From Bacillus_CJ salitolerans (GTDB taxonomy: Bacteria > Bacillota > Bacilli > Bacillales > SA4), in NCBI RefSeq assembly GCF_042680805.1, contig NZ_JBHUEM010000015.1, positions 1 through 62,768 on the forward strand: DNA of 62,768 nucleotides. Direction: 5' to 3'. Both the position numbers and the translations under genes were made by a program. How positions within the stretch are numbered: position 1 is the stretch's first letter; each line of letters opens with the position of its first letter. The notes below the pieces were generated by a model. That model was given only the letters and a program-made list of their open reading frames with translations, was not told the origin of the DNA and ran no database searches. Positions 51,261-59,714 of this stretch are shown piece after piece.

Positions 51261-51309
51261 AAAATTAGACTATCGTTAAATCAACGGATTTATCGTTAGT
51301 CTAGTTTTT
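51261..51309 (+). terminator. terminator hairpin in the leader of the molybdoenzyme gene
   Basis: AAAATTAGACTA pairs with TAGTCTAGTTTT (one G-T pair), enclosing CGTT/AACG, followed by T residues. It lies 60 bases before the start codon, downstream of the likely promoter. It could also stop minus-strand transcription. Confidence 0.65.
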
Positions 51310-51368
51310 CTAACTATTTGAATAAATTAAAGTAAATAAACTTGTTTAATAGATTAGGAGTGAATCAA

Positions 51369-53729
51369 ATGGGACAAACAAAACACCAGGGACCTATTAA
51401 AGCAACGAAAGCACTTCAGCCAAAACACTGGGTTAGTCCGATTCCGTTTGGGTTAGGGAAGGTAAAGCCACAACATTTTCGAGACACCATGAAAATTGCC
51501 TGGGATAATAAGGATAATTTAGGATATGCCACAAGAATTATCACACAAGGCGTATGTGATGGATGTGCATTGGGGGTTTCGGGACTGTATGACCAAACTC
51601 TGAAGGGACCTCATATGTGTACAACAAGATTAAATGTCCTTCGATTAAATACGATGCCTGCAATAAAGGAAGAAGTCATTCATGCAGATATTGATGAATT
51701 ACGTAAATACGATAGTACAGAGCTAAGAAAATTGGGACGAATTCCGTACCCACTAATAAGACGTAAGGGAGAAAGAAAATTTTCTCGAATTTCATGGGAT
51801 GAAGCCATGGATATGATTGCAAATAAGATGAAGAAGCTAGATCCAAAGCAATATGCATTTTATTTAACTTCTAGAGGGATCACAAACGAATCGTATTATG
51901 TAGCTGGAAAAGTTGCTCGTTTCTTAGGGACTAACAACATTGATAACGCATCTCGTATTTGTCACTCGCCAAGTAAAACTGCTCTTAAGCGTTCAATTGG
52001 TGTTGGTGCATCAACCGCGAACTACCAGGACTGGTTCGGAACTGATGTACTTCTATTCTGGGGAAGTGTAGCATCTAACGCTTCACCTGTATCAACAAAA
52101 TATATGTTAGAAGCAAAGAAACGGGGAACAAAAATCATTGTAGTAAATCCATACAGTGAGCCTGCGATGGATAAATACTGGATTCCTTCAAATATGGAGT
52201 CAGCATTGTTTGGAACGAAGATTGCTGATGACTTTTACCAAGTAAATATTGGTGGAGATATAGCATTTATGCACGGAATCATGAAACACTGGTTTGAAAT
52301 GGAAGAGAAGCAGCATGGTTCTGCTATAAACCATAAATTTGTTCAAGAACATGTGAATGGATATGATGAATTAAAAAATACGGTTCAAAAACAAAGCTGG
52401 GATAATATCATGAAGTCGTCTGGAATAACACATGAACGAATTGTGGAATTAGCAGAATTATTAGCTAAAAGTAAAAATGCCGTATTTGCATGGGCACTAG
52501 GCTTAACGATGCATTCCTTTGCTACTGATAATATATCTCAAGTTGCCAACCTAGCACTATTACGTGGTTATATAGGTCGTAAAAATAATGGTTTGATGCC
52601 ATTCCGTGGTCATTCATCTGTACAGGGTGCTGGTGAAATGGGAGCGGACCCATTTGTATTACCTGGTGGTGGTTTTGATGCTGGGAATATTAATCGTATC
52701 GAGAAACTTTGGGGTTTTGAGATTGGAAAGTGGCAAGGAGATATTGTTGGTGTGACACTTGAGAATATAGTACTACCACAAGATCATGAACGTAAAATCA
52801 AACTCTATTATCTATCAGGAGGAAATTTCTTAGAAACAATGCCTGATCCACATTTTGTTGAAAAAGCACTATCTGAACTTGACATAAGAGTTCATCAAGA
52901 CATCATTTTAAATACATCCACTCTTGTGGATGCAAAAGAAGCTGTCATTGTCCTTCCTGCTAAAACTAGATATGAACAAGAAGACGGAGGGACTTCTACA
53001 TCTACAGAACGAATGGTATATTTTTCACCTGAAATTGAAGGGAATAAAAATGAAATCAAAGAAGCACGTGCAGAGTGGAAAATTTATATTGATCTGGCTA
53101 AACGAGTAAAACCAGACACGGCTCATTTAGTGGATTTTAAAACGGGTCAAGACATTCGCAATGAAATAGCTATTGCAAATCCCGATTATGATGGAATTCA
53201 AGACTTAAAGAAACAAGGTGACGTATTCCAATGGGGGGGAGCATGGTTGTGTGAAGGAGGCGTATGTCCTACACCTGATGGAAGAGGAAATTTAATATCA
53301 GTTGAGATCCCAGACCTTGGAAAAAAGGAAGGGCAGTTTGTTGTTACATCACGTCGTGGAAAACAATTTAACTCTATGGTTTACAAAGAGACTGACCCAT
53401 TTAATGGAGCAGACCGCTACGATGTTCTTATGAATAAAGAGGATGCAAAGAAGTTGAGCATTTCTGAGGGAGAAGCGATTGTAGTTTACAATGGTTTTGG
53501 TGTATTCCAAGGAAAGGCTAAATTTGTAGATATTGCAAAAGGAAACTTAGAAGTGCATTTTCCAGAAGGAAACTTCTTGTTACCAAGAGGACGTTATGAA
53601 AAATACGCTGGTATACCAGATTATAATATAACAGTTACTGTTGAAAAAGCAGAGCGTTTTAATGCAAGAAAGGATTCCCAGTATTTAGAAAAACGAATTG
53701 ACGATTTAGAAGTTGATGCACCAGCATAA
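51369..53729 (+). CDS. molybdopterin oxidoreductase, FdhF/YdeP family (formate dehydrogenase-like)
   Basis: The protein of about 786 residues is cytosolic (no Tat signal). It has the molybdopterin oxidoreductase domain (about 110-500) and the C-terminal dinucleotide-binding domain (about 650-760). A short CDGCALG motif near residue 63 replaces the full N-terminal iron-sulfur domain of classical FdhA. FdhF/YdeP members are usually annotated as formate dehydrogenase-like; the substrate is not proven. AGGAGTG precedes ATG 51369. Neighbouring cofactor genes, fdhD and the transporter support formate. Confidence 0.88.
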   Translation: MGQTKHQGPIKATKALQPKHWVSPIPFGLGKVKPQHFRDTMKIAWDNKDNLGYATRIITQGVCDGCALGVSGLYDQTLKGPHMCTTRLNVLRLNTMPAIKEEVIHADIDELRKYDSTELRKLGRIPYPLIRRKGERKFSRISWDEAMDMIANKMKKLDPKQYAFYLTSRGITNESYYVAGKVARFLGTNNIDNASRICHSPSKTALKRSIGVGASTANYQDWFGTDVLLFWGSVASNASPVSTKYMLEAKKRGTKIIVVNPYSEPAMDKYWIPSNMESALFGTKIADDFYQVNIGGDIAFMHGIMKHWFEMEEKQHGSAINHKFVQEHVNGYDELKNTVQKQSWDNIMKSSGITHERIVELAELLAKSKNAVFAWALGLTMHSFATDNISQVANLALLRGYIGRKNNGLMPFRGHSSVQGAGEMGADPFVLPGGGFDAGNINRIEKLWGFEIGKWQGDIVGVTLENIVLPQDHERKIKLYYLSGGNFLETMPDPHFVEKALSELDIRVHQDIILNTSTLVDAKEAVIVLPAKTRYEQEDGGTSTSTERMVYFSPEIEGNKNEIKEARAEWKIYIDLAKRVKPDTAHLVDFKTGQDIRNEIAIANPDYDGIQDLKKQGDVFQWGGAWLCEGGVCPTPDGRGNLISVEIPDLGKKEGQFVVTSRRGKQFNSMVYKETDPFNGADRYDVLMNKEDAKKLSISEGEAIVVYNGFGVFQGKAKFVDIAKGNLEVHFPEGNFLLPRGRYEKYAGIPDYNITVTVEKAERFNARKDSQYLEKRIDDLEVDAPA

Positions 53730-53733
53730 TAGA

Positions 53734-53762
53734 AAGGCAGGCTTAGCTCCTGCCTATTTTTA
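53734..53762 (+). terminator. molybdoenzyme gene terminator
   Basis: AGGCAGG pairs with CCTGCCT around a seven-base loop, then ATTTTTATT. Confidence 0.8.
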
Positions 53763-53790
53763 TTGTTTAGGAAACAAAAAAATGATAGCG

Positions 53791-53870
53791 GAGTGATGTG
53801 CGTAGTAATCCAGCAACAGCGCCCAGCCCGCCAGCGGCTAACTGGGGCGCGCTGATCCTTTTGTTCTTCA
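53791..53870. repeat. dispersed palindromic repeat, copy C
   Basis: It keeps both arms (GAGTGATGTGCGTAGTAATC, CAGCGCCCAGCC; GGCTAACTGGGGCGCGCTGA, CCTTTTGTTC) but the central hairpin is deleted. The stretch from 53871 to 54191 has no gene that I can support. Confidence 0.75.
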
Positions 53871-54191
53871 ATAGAATAATCTTGGAACAGATTACTAATA
53901 ATCCCTTCTATTTACTAGTGAATGAGAAGTGGAAAACCTTTATAATCCTAGATGTAAGCTATTATTAGCTAACACTCCCTTATTAAATATTCGTAACTTT
54001 TACCATCCTGTTTTACTAGTGACTATTATAGAAACTGAACAAAATATAGATACGGAATGCCAATTATTATCTGCTTTGAAGTTTCGCTCCTTTTAAAAGA
54101 GATTACGGAAGATCAGATTGCGGTGATCCACCTGAGGTAAGTTCAGGGTTTCTATATCGGTTACGGTAAAATGGGACTTACATAGTAGTAT

Positions 54192-54231
54192 AAAAAAACG
54201 AACCTACATTCATTTAGTAGGTTCGTTTTTC
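54192..54231 (+). terminator. orphan terminator
   Basis: AAAAACGAACCTAC pairs perfectly with GTAGGTTCGTTTTT around nine bases. No gene that it would serve is evident upstream, so a decayed gene or small RNA may have lain at 53871-54190. Confidence 0.8.
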
Positions 54232-54284
54232 TTAATTATTTGGAAAGTATAAAAGTTTTCAGCAAGAGAATCGGCTAGTGACTT

Positions 54285-54420
54285 GGAATCCAGCTCCAGC
54301 ACCCAGCCACTCGAGGTCAAATAACTCTAAATGAGAAAAAGGGGAAAAGCACCATTTTTATCATTTAGGAACATTTGCTCTGCCATAGGCTAAAAGGGCG
54401 CCCTGAGCCTATTGTTCTGC
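54285..54420. repeat. dispersed palindromic repeat, copy D (most complete)
   Basis: All blocks appear: GAATCCAGCTCCAGCACCCA, GCCACTCGAGGTCAAATAA, the central hairpin AATGAGAAAAAGGGG/CACCATTTTTATCATTT, GAACATTTGCTCTGCC, then GGCTAAAAGGGCGCCCTGAG and CCTATTGTTCT. The AGC-CCCAGCC and GGCTAAAAGGGCGC arms form an imperfect inverted repeat. Confidence 0.78.
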
Positions 54421-54519
54421 TATCGAATTACATAATTAAGGTTAATTTCTTAATTAGAGGGAATACTATTTTATGATTAAACCTTTGTCATACGATGAAA
54501 AAAGGAGGCATATCAGCAC

Positions 54520-54666
54520 ATGGAGGAAAAGGATAAAACACATAATATTTCAGGATCCTTTCAGGTGATAGAAGAATCACGTCGTGAACAACTAGATGCG
54601 ATTAAGGATAAATACGGTTTGGATGAAGAATCCCTCTATTATGCTCGGCAGTTTATGGAAGATTAA
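54520..54666 (+). CDS. small hypothetical protein, 48 aa
   Basis: A charged peptide beginning MEEKDKTHNISGSFQVIEES. AAAGGAGG lies 12 bases before the ATG. No family recognised; the pattern YGLDEESLYYARQF looks like a genuine helix. Confidence 0.6.
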   Translation: MEEKDKTHNISGSFQVIEESRREQLDAIKDKYGLDEESLYYARQFMED

Positions 54667-54799
54667 TGGTATGTGCTTCTATCCTAGAAAATATACTTGT
54701 AGAAATACTATTTCTTTCGTGGCAAAACCCACCTGCACTTGTTCATCTTCATCTCCTTTAAATGAATAGGTATTAGATATATTGCGAGGGAATGTTCAA

Positions 54800-54940
54800 A
54801 TGAACAAAAAGGTTATAAAAGCATTAGAAGAACATTTATTAGGTATAACGATAGCATTTCTAATTGCATTACTAATTTTTACATTAGCCTTTGATTATGA
54901 ATTCGCCAAAGGAGTAATTCCTTCATTTTTTAACAAGTAA
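54800..54940 (+). CDS. small single-pass membrane protein, 46 aa
   Basis: The sequence has a basic start (MNKKVIKALEEH), one membrane helix (ITIAFLIALLIFTLAF, about 16-31) and a short C-terminal tail. GCGAGGGAATG precedes the ATG. A terminator follows. Function unknown. Confidence 0.6.
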   Translation: MNKKVIKALEEHLLGITIAFLIALLIFTLAFDYEFAKGVIPSFFNK

Positions 54941-54970
54941 GGTATTAATATAATAGAACCAACATAAATA

Positions 54971-54996
54971 AACTCGTGCCGTTCTGTACGGGTTTT
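54971..54996 (+). terminator. terminator after the small membrane protein gene
   Basis: AACTCGT pairs with ACGGGTT (one G-T pair) around ten bases, followed by T residues. Confidence 0.7.
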
Positions 54997-55089
54997 TCTA
55001 TTACACTAATACTGATAATGAGGGTATAAAGAGGACAAACGTACTAAAAAATAGTCGGGGAATAATAGTATAAATGCGAGGTGATAAGG

Positions 55090-55245
55090 ATGAATAAGGA
55101 AAACACGACGAATCAAATGGACCATAATTTAGAGAAATATTTTGGAATTGAAAAAGACAAGAGTTTACAAGCTGTTAAATATGCAACTACCGATAATACT
55201 TATTTTAATGAGCATGCAGAAATGAATGATGTTAATAATGAGTAG
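55090..55245 (+). CDS. small hypothetical protein, 51 aa
   Basis: An Asn-rich polar peptide beginning MNKENTTNQMDHNLEKYFGI. GAGGTGATAAGG directly precedes the ATG. It lies 121 bases before ppaC. No family recognised. Confidence 0.55.
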   Translation: MNKENTTNQMDHNLEKYFGIEKDKSLQAVKYATTDNTYFNEHAEMNDVNNE

Positions 55246-55366
55246 TTCTTTTATATGTTTTTTATACGATTATCTTTTTCTATATAGAATATGTAGTGTA
55301 AAATAGAATGTGGATTAACATACATAATGAATAAATCCATTATTACATAATGTAAGGAGTAGGGTT

Positions 55367-56299
55367 ATGGAAAAAGTTCTTGTTTTCGGACATAAAAATC
55401 CAGATACAGATTCAATTTGTTCTGCTATTGCTTATTCGGAATTAAAAACTAAGCTAGGATTACATGCTGAGCCTGTCCGTCTTGGAAATATTAATGGAGA
55501 AACACAGTATGCGTTAGATTATTTTAACGTCAATGCACCTCGATTAATTGAGACAGCAGCAAATGAGGTAAATGGAGTCATCTTAGTTGACCATAATGAA
55601 CGTCAGCAAAGTGTAAGTGATATCGACAGCGTTCGAGTTTTGGAAGTAATTGATCACCATCGTATCGCTAATTTTGAAACAAGTGATCCTTTGTATTATC
55701 GTGCAGAGCCTGTAGGATGTACAGCTACAATCCTAAACAAACTCTATAAGGAAAATGGGGTTGAGATTAATAAGGATATTGCAGGATTAATGCTATCAGC
55801 TATTATTTCAGATTCATTACTATTTAAATCTCCAACATGTACACAGCAAGATGTAGCTGCTGCCCGTGAATTAGCTGAAATAGCTGAGGTGGATGTAGAT
55901 AGCTATGGACTCGCTATGTTAAAGGCTGGGGCTGATTTAAGCCAAACATCGATTGAAGAATTGATTACACTTGATGCGAAAGAATTCCAAATGGGAAATT
56001 ATAAGGTGGAAATAGCACAAGTAAATGCTGTGGATACAAATGATGTAATGGGACGTCAAAAAGAGCTAGAGGAAGCAATAACAAACGTTATAAATGAAAA
56101 AGATCTAAACTTATTCTTATTTGTCGTAACGGATATTTTAAATAGCAATTCGATCGCTTTAGCACTAGGTAATAATACGGAAGCGGTGGAAAAGGCGTAT
56201 AATGTAACACTTGAACACAACAAGGCATTATTAACAGGAGTTGTATCACGCAAAAAACAAATCGTTCCAATATTGACAGATACTTTAAATAAGATGTAA
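55367..56299 (+). CDS. ppaC: manganese-dependent inorganic pyrophosphatase
   Basis: This family II pyrophosphatase cleaves pyrophosphate to phosphate and drives biosynthesis. The 310 residues show the DHH signatures GHKNPDTDSICSAIAY, LVDHNE, and VIDHHR, and the DHHA2 domain with the C-terminal SRKKQIVP substrate motif. TAAGGAG precedes the ATG. Confidence 0.97.
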   Translation: MEKVLVFGHKNPDTDSICSAIAYSELKTKLGLHAEPVRLGNINGETQYALDYFNVNAPRLIETAANEVNGVILVDHNERQQSVSDIDSVRVLEVIDHHRIANFETSDPLYYRAEPVGCTATILNKLYKENGVEINKDIAGLMLSAIISDSLLFKSPTCTQQDVAAARELAEIAEVDVDSYGLAMLKAGADLSQTSIEELITLDAKEFQMGNYKVEIAQVNAVDTNDVMGRQKELEEAITNVINEKDLNLFLFVVTDILNSNSIALALGNNTEAVEKAYNVTLEHNKALLTGVVSRKKQIVPILTDTLNKM

Positions 56300-56800
56300 T
56301 ACATGGTTTAAGAGGTAAAGTCGTTTGGTTGATATGGTATAAACTAGCACGGAAAGTTGTAAATGACTGGTATTGATTTAGATGGTGACTAGAAAAGATA
56401 CCGGCTTTAAAGAAAATGAACATCCGGTGTAAACTAAAATCAGAAATACAAACGACAAATGTTTCTGGATCAGATTCAATGATGGATAACTATCAGCAAT
56501 CAGTTCCACTCTGTTAAATTTAAAGGTACACGGTAACGAATTAGAAAAAATAATAGGGATAAATCATGCAATATAAAGTAATCAATGGGGAGATCCATTG
56601 GTTCTCTTTCTTACCAAATAGAATTATATGTTCTTTTTATTAGTTAACATTGATTGTAAATGCTTGTTTTAGATGAAAATGTTTACAAGTAATTTTATTT
56701 TACGATAAAAATTTTATAGGTTTAATTTAACATATCACTGGACATAATAAGCAAGCAAAGATATTTGCGACTTTTGAACATTGCTAGGAGGAAGTATTAA
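56300..56800 (+). other. 500-base gap between ppaC and the cold shock gene
   Basis: I see no gene. CAATGG/CCATTG around 56582-56602 is a hairpin followed by a TTCTCTTTCTT run, a weak terminator. The last 100 bases (AT-rich) form the leader of the cold shock gene. Confidence 0.5.
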
Positions 56801-57001
56801 ATGGAACGTGGTAAAGTTAAATGGTTTAACAGTGAAAAAGGATTTGGTTTTATTGAGCGTGAAGGTGGAGAAGATGTGTTCGTTCACTTTTCTGCAATTC
56901 AGGGAGAAGGTTTTAAATCGCTAGATGAAGGTCAAGAAGTGACTTTTGATATTGAAAATGGTCAGCGTGGACCTCAAGCGACAAACGTTCAAAAAGTGTA
57001 A
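56801..57001 (+). CDS. cold shock protein (CspA/CspB family)
   Basis: The 66-residue OB-fold protein binds single-stranded RNA and DNA. It has the RNA-binding motifs KWFNSEKGFGFIE and DVFVHFSAIQ. TAGGAGGAAG precedes the ATG, with a long untranslated leader typical of such genes. Which of the Bacillus csp genes it equals is not clear. Confidence 0.95.
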   Translation: MERGKVKWFNSEKGFGFIEREGGEDVFVHFSAIQGEGFKSLDEGQEVTFDIENGQRGPQATNVQKV

Positions 57002-57017
57002 TGAAACGAACAATATA

Positions 57018-57045
57018 AACAGACCCTTCTACGGGTCTGTTTTTG
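57018..57045 (+). terminator. cold shock gene terminator
   Basis: AACAGACCC pairs with GGGTCTGTT around six bases, followed by T residues. Confidence 0.88.
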
Positions 57046-57109
57046 GTTTTATTAGTCTACTCAAATAAAGTAAGTTCCTTTTTAGATCAATAAAACAACT
57101 ATTTCCTAT

Positions 57110-57229
57110 TTATAACCATGCAGCCCCTACAATAATTAATAAAATGAACAACACAACGATTAAAACAAATGAATTACCCCAGCCATAACCACCAACTGGT
57201 GCACCATAACCATATCCACAGCCGTACAT
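57110..57229 (-). CDS. YjcZ-like small membrane protein (39 aa)
   Basis: A Gly/Tyr-rich start (MYGCGYGYGAPVGGYGWGNS) is followed by a membrane helix FVLIVVLFILLIIVGAAW. This matches the YjcZ family of small sporulation-associated proteins. AGGAGGTGACATAT precedes the ATG. Divergent from a second member 163 bases away. Confidence 0.8.
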   Translation of the reverse strand: MYGCGYGYGAPVGGYGWGNSFVLIVVLFILLIIVGAAWL

Positions 57230-57391
57230 ATATGTCACCTCCTGTACGTTTTCCTACATTATATGTAAGTTTGTTTAGAGTGAGAGGGCATTCGCCTAAT
57301 TGTGAGAGGCCCAAATGTTTTTTGCCTAAAACCCAAACGTTTCTGATGTTGTTTACATACTCTGTATTGAAACAGACAGGAGGTGAAGAAG

Positions 57392-57529
57392 ATGAGTGGA
57401 GCAGGATATGCAGGTGCAGGCTTTGCGTTAATTGTTGTTCTATTTATCCTATTAATCATTGTTGGTGCTGGTGGCTATATTGGCGGTGCCGGTACTGGTG
57501 GATATGGATATGGTGGTTACGGATACTAA
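57392..57529 (+). CDS. YjcZ-like small membrane protein (45 aa)
   Basis: A short start MSGAGYAGAG, a helix FALIVVLFILLIIVGAG, then a Gly/Tyr-rich tail (GGAGTGGYGYGGYGY). The same LIVVLFILLIIVG core occurs in the neighbour at 57110, but here the Gly/Tyr part is at the other end. AGGAGGTGAAG precedes the ATG. Confidence 0.78.
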   Translation: MSGAGYAGAGFALIVVLFILLIIVGAGGYIGGAGTGGYGYGGYGY

Positions 57530-57543
57530 AACAGGAAAATGAT

Positions 57544-57581
57544 AAAAATCCCCTGGCACAAAAGTGCCAGGGGATTTTTTT
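57544..57581. terminator. bidirectional terminator
   Basis: AAAAATCCCCTGGCAC pairs perfectly with GTGCCAGGGGATTTTT around four bases, with T runs on both sides, in a convergent gap. Confidence 0.9.
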
Positions 57582-58281
57582 AGTGACTGCGCTGTCCTAG
57601 ATATTCATTGAGTAAATCTGCAATATAGGAGGCTTCATCTTCTTTAAAATAAAAGATCATTTCATCTTCTATGTCTTGGTCGTCATGCTTCATAATTGTA
57701 TGTCTATATAATACACCATCACCAGTTTCAATATCTTTACCTAGCTTTAAATGAATACTGTATTGATCGCGATCTTCATCTTCAATATGAATGTGCTTAT
57801 CATTTGAGATCCATTCTACTTGTTCTTTTAGTTCCTCCAAGTCATCTTCATCAGAATGAACAAGTTCCTCGTATTCAATCTCTTGGTCATCGCCATATAA
57901 TAATGTTTCTTCACTCAATCCCTCATCTAAATCATCCATATCCTGTTCAAATAAATCTTCTTCATCAATATCTCCAACGTATTCATGGAAAGATGCATGA
58001 ACAAACCCTAATAATTCGTCAACATCACCAAATATCACCTTTGATTGAATGTTAGCTTCTTCGTGAAAATAAAAAGAATAAAACTCTTGGTTATTTGGGT
58101 CAAAATTAACGATACAGAACTCTTCTACATCGTCTAATGTTTGAATAGAAAACACAAATTCTGGATGAAAGGTTGTCGTATTTGTGTCAAACATAATTTC
58201 AAAATCATCAAAAGTTTCACAAAGGTCTGGGAGACCTAATCTTGTCGCATTTTCCATACGATGAAACCATTCTAAACTCAT
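57580..58281 (-). CDS. hypothetical acidic protein, 233 aa
   Basis: The protein is very acidic, with a central Asp/Glu-rich stretch (DIDEEDLFEQDMDDLDEG, about 105-150). It has aromatic-rich ends, and no membrane helix or cysteine cluster. AGAAGGAGGG precedes the ATG. I do not recognise the family. It is preceded by the MFS gene on the same strand, 83 bases away. Confidence 0.7.
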   Translation of the reverse strand: MSLEWFHRMENATRLGLPDLCETFDDFEIMFDTNTTTFHPEFVFSIQTLDDVEEFCIVNFDPNNQEFYSFYFHEEANIQSKVIFGDVDELLGFVHASFHEYVGDIDEEDLFEQDMDDLDEGLSEETLLYGDDQEIEYEELVHSDEDDLEELKEQVEWISNDKHIHIEDEDRDQYSIHLKLGKDIETGDGVLYRHTIMKHDDQDIEDEMIFYFKEDEASYIADLLNEYLGQRSH

Positions 58282-58364
58282 GCAAATCCCTCCTTCTAAC
58301 AGACTTAATTATATTGTTACCAATTAAGTTCCATAACATAATTAAATGTGTAAAAAAAGGTTAT

Positions 58365-59603
58365 TTACTTTCCCCAAAGCCTACTAAATCTACAACATAC
58401 AAAAATCATAACATTTCCTATAAAGGCAAGCATAAAAACGTGTGATGGATTTATTAGCTCTGAAATCCAGCCAGCAGAGAAAATGGCAAATGGCATACTT
58501 AATTTAAATACAGATCCAGTAATTCCACTAATTCTTCCGATTAGGTGATGTGGAGTGGATTCTTGACGGTAAGTCCAAATACTAACACTGCAAATCGTAC
58601 TTAATAATCCATTAAAGAAAAGGCCGATAGCTAAAATAAAGGAAGATGAAGCCATAAATAAAATGAAGTAGCTGAAGCCGATCAGTAAAGTTGTTATTGT
58701 AACGATTGCACCAGTCCCAAAATAATTACGTACTTTTCCAATAAAGAAACTACCGATTAATCCCCCAAGTCCAGCTGATGACAAAACCAATCCTAACTCT
58801 GCATTAGAGAGGTCTAATACATCTTTGGCAAAGAAGATAACAGTCGTATCTACCATTCCTGCTGTAGAATTAATAAAAATAACAGCAAGGGTTATGAGCC
58901 AAAGAGCTTTATTTCGATATAGCTCAATCCAACCTTCCTTTAACTCTCTCCAAAATCCTTCTTTTTTTTGAACCGATTGTTCTGCTTCTGTTTTTAGTAA
59001 TAATAAAATGAAAAAGGAGATTGAAAAAGCAATTACTGTTATGAGTAGTCCTGTATATAGGCTAGACAACATAAGGATTAGCCCGGTTAGAGCGGGTCCC
59101 ATAATCCCAATAAAAGTATGAACGAAGTTAAAGGATGCATTTGCAGATGTTAGCATACTTGTTGGTAAAGCTTGCTTAACAATACTCATCCTAGCATTAA
59201 TGAATGCATAGTTAAACGTCATAAGCAAAAATCCGCATATATAGAACAATATAGGTGATGGTTTTCCATATTGAACTGAAAGGTACAAAATAATTAATAG
59301 GATAATCTGTAAGAAAATACTCCATAATGTCCACCGTTTTTTATCAGCGCGATCTACAAAAACACCAATAAACATAGCGAGAAACAGATTGGGAAGAAAT
59401 TCTATTCCCCTCATCGTAGACATAGTTACAGCCGAATGAGTAAACTGATAAAGAATAAGGGGTAAGGCTAGTTCATAAATTTTACTTCCAAACGTCATAA
59501 TAGATCCAGATAGTAATAATATGATAAAATTTACATTCTTCCAAATAGATGGTCTAGATCGCAAGGATATAGATGATGGTTGTTTTTTTTCAATCCATAA
59601 CAT
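58365..59603 (-). CDS. MFS exporter (MFS_3/EntS-like)
   Basis: The protein of about 412 residues has 12 hydrophobic helices. The motif FVDRADKKRW between helices 2 and 3 is the MFS loop A motif. This subgroup exports drugs, siderophores or other small molecules. ATG 59603 follows AGGAGAG. It is divergent from the SgrR-like regulator, which suggests control by it. Confidence 0.85.
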   Translation of the reverse strand: MLWIEKKQPSSISLRSRPSIWKNVNFIILLLSGSIMTFGSKIYELALPLILYQFTHSAVTMSTMRGIEFLPNLFLAMFIGVFVDRADKKRWTLWSIFLQIILLIILYLSVQYGKPSPILFYICGFLLMTFNYAFINARMSIVKQALPTSMLTSANASFNFVHTFIGIMGPALTGLILMLSSLYTGLLITVIAFSISFFILLLLKTEAEQSVQKKEGFWRELKEGWIELYRNKALWLITLAVIFINSTAGMVDTTVIFFAKDVLDLSNAELGLVLSSAGLGGLIGSFFIGKVRNYFGTGAIVTITTLLIGFSYFILFMASSSFILAIGLFFNGLLSTICSVSIWTYRQESTPHHLIGRISGITGSVFKLSMPFAIFSAGWISELINPSHVFMLAFIGNVMIFVCCRFSRLWGK

Positions 59604-59714
59604 TTCAATCACTCTCCTCTTTACTAGTACGATGAGGAAAATTATACTTTTAGAAAAGAGGAAGAAAAAGCGAAAGGTTTAAATGGTACATTTCGCCTTT
59701 TATGGGGAGTACAT

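Noticed and set aside
54520..55245. Toxin-antitoxin module among the small genes
   Set aside because: The three genes are separated by terminator or gaps over 100 bases and none shows a known toxin or antitoxin motif.
57169..57600. 143-codon plus-strand frame
   Set aside because: It overlaps both YjcZ-like genes and a terminator, and its Cys/Trp-rich sequence is the shifted reading of a Gly-rich gene.
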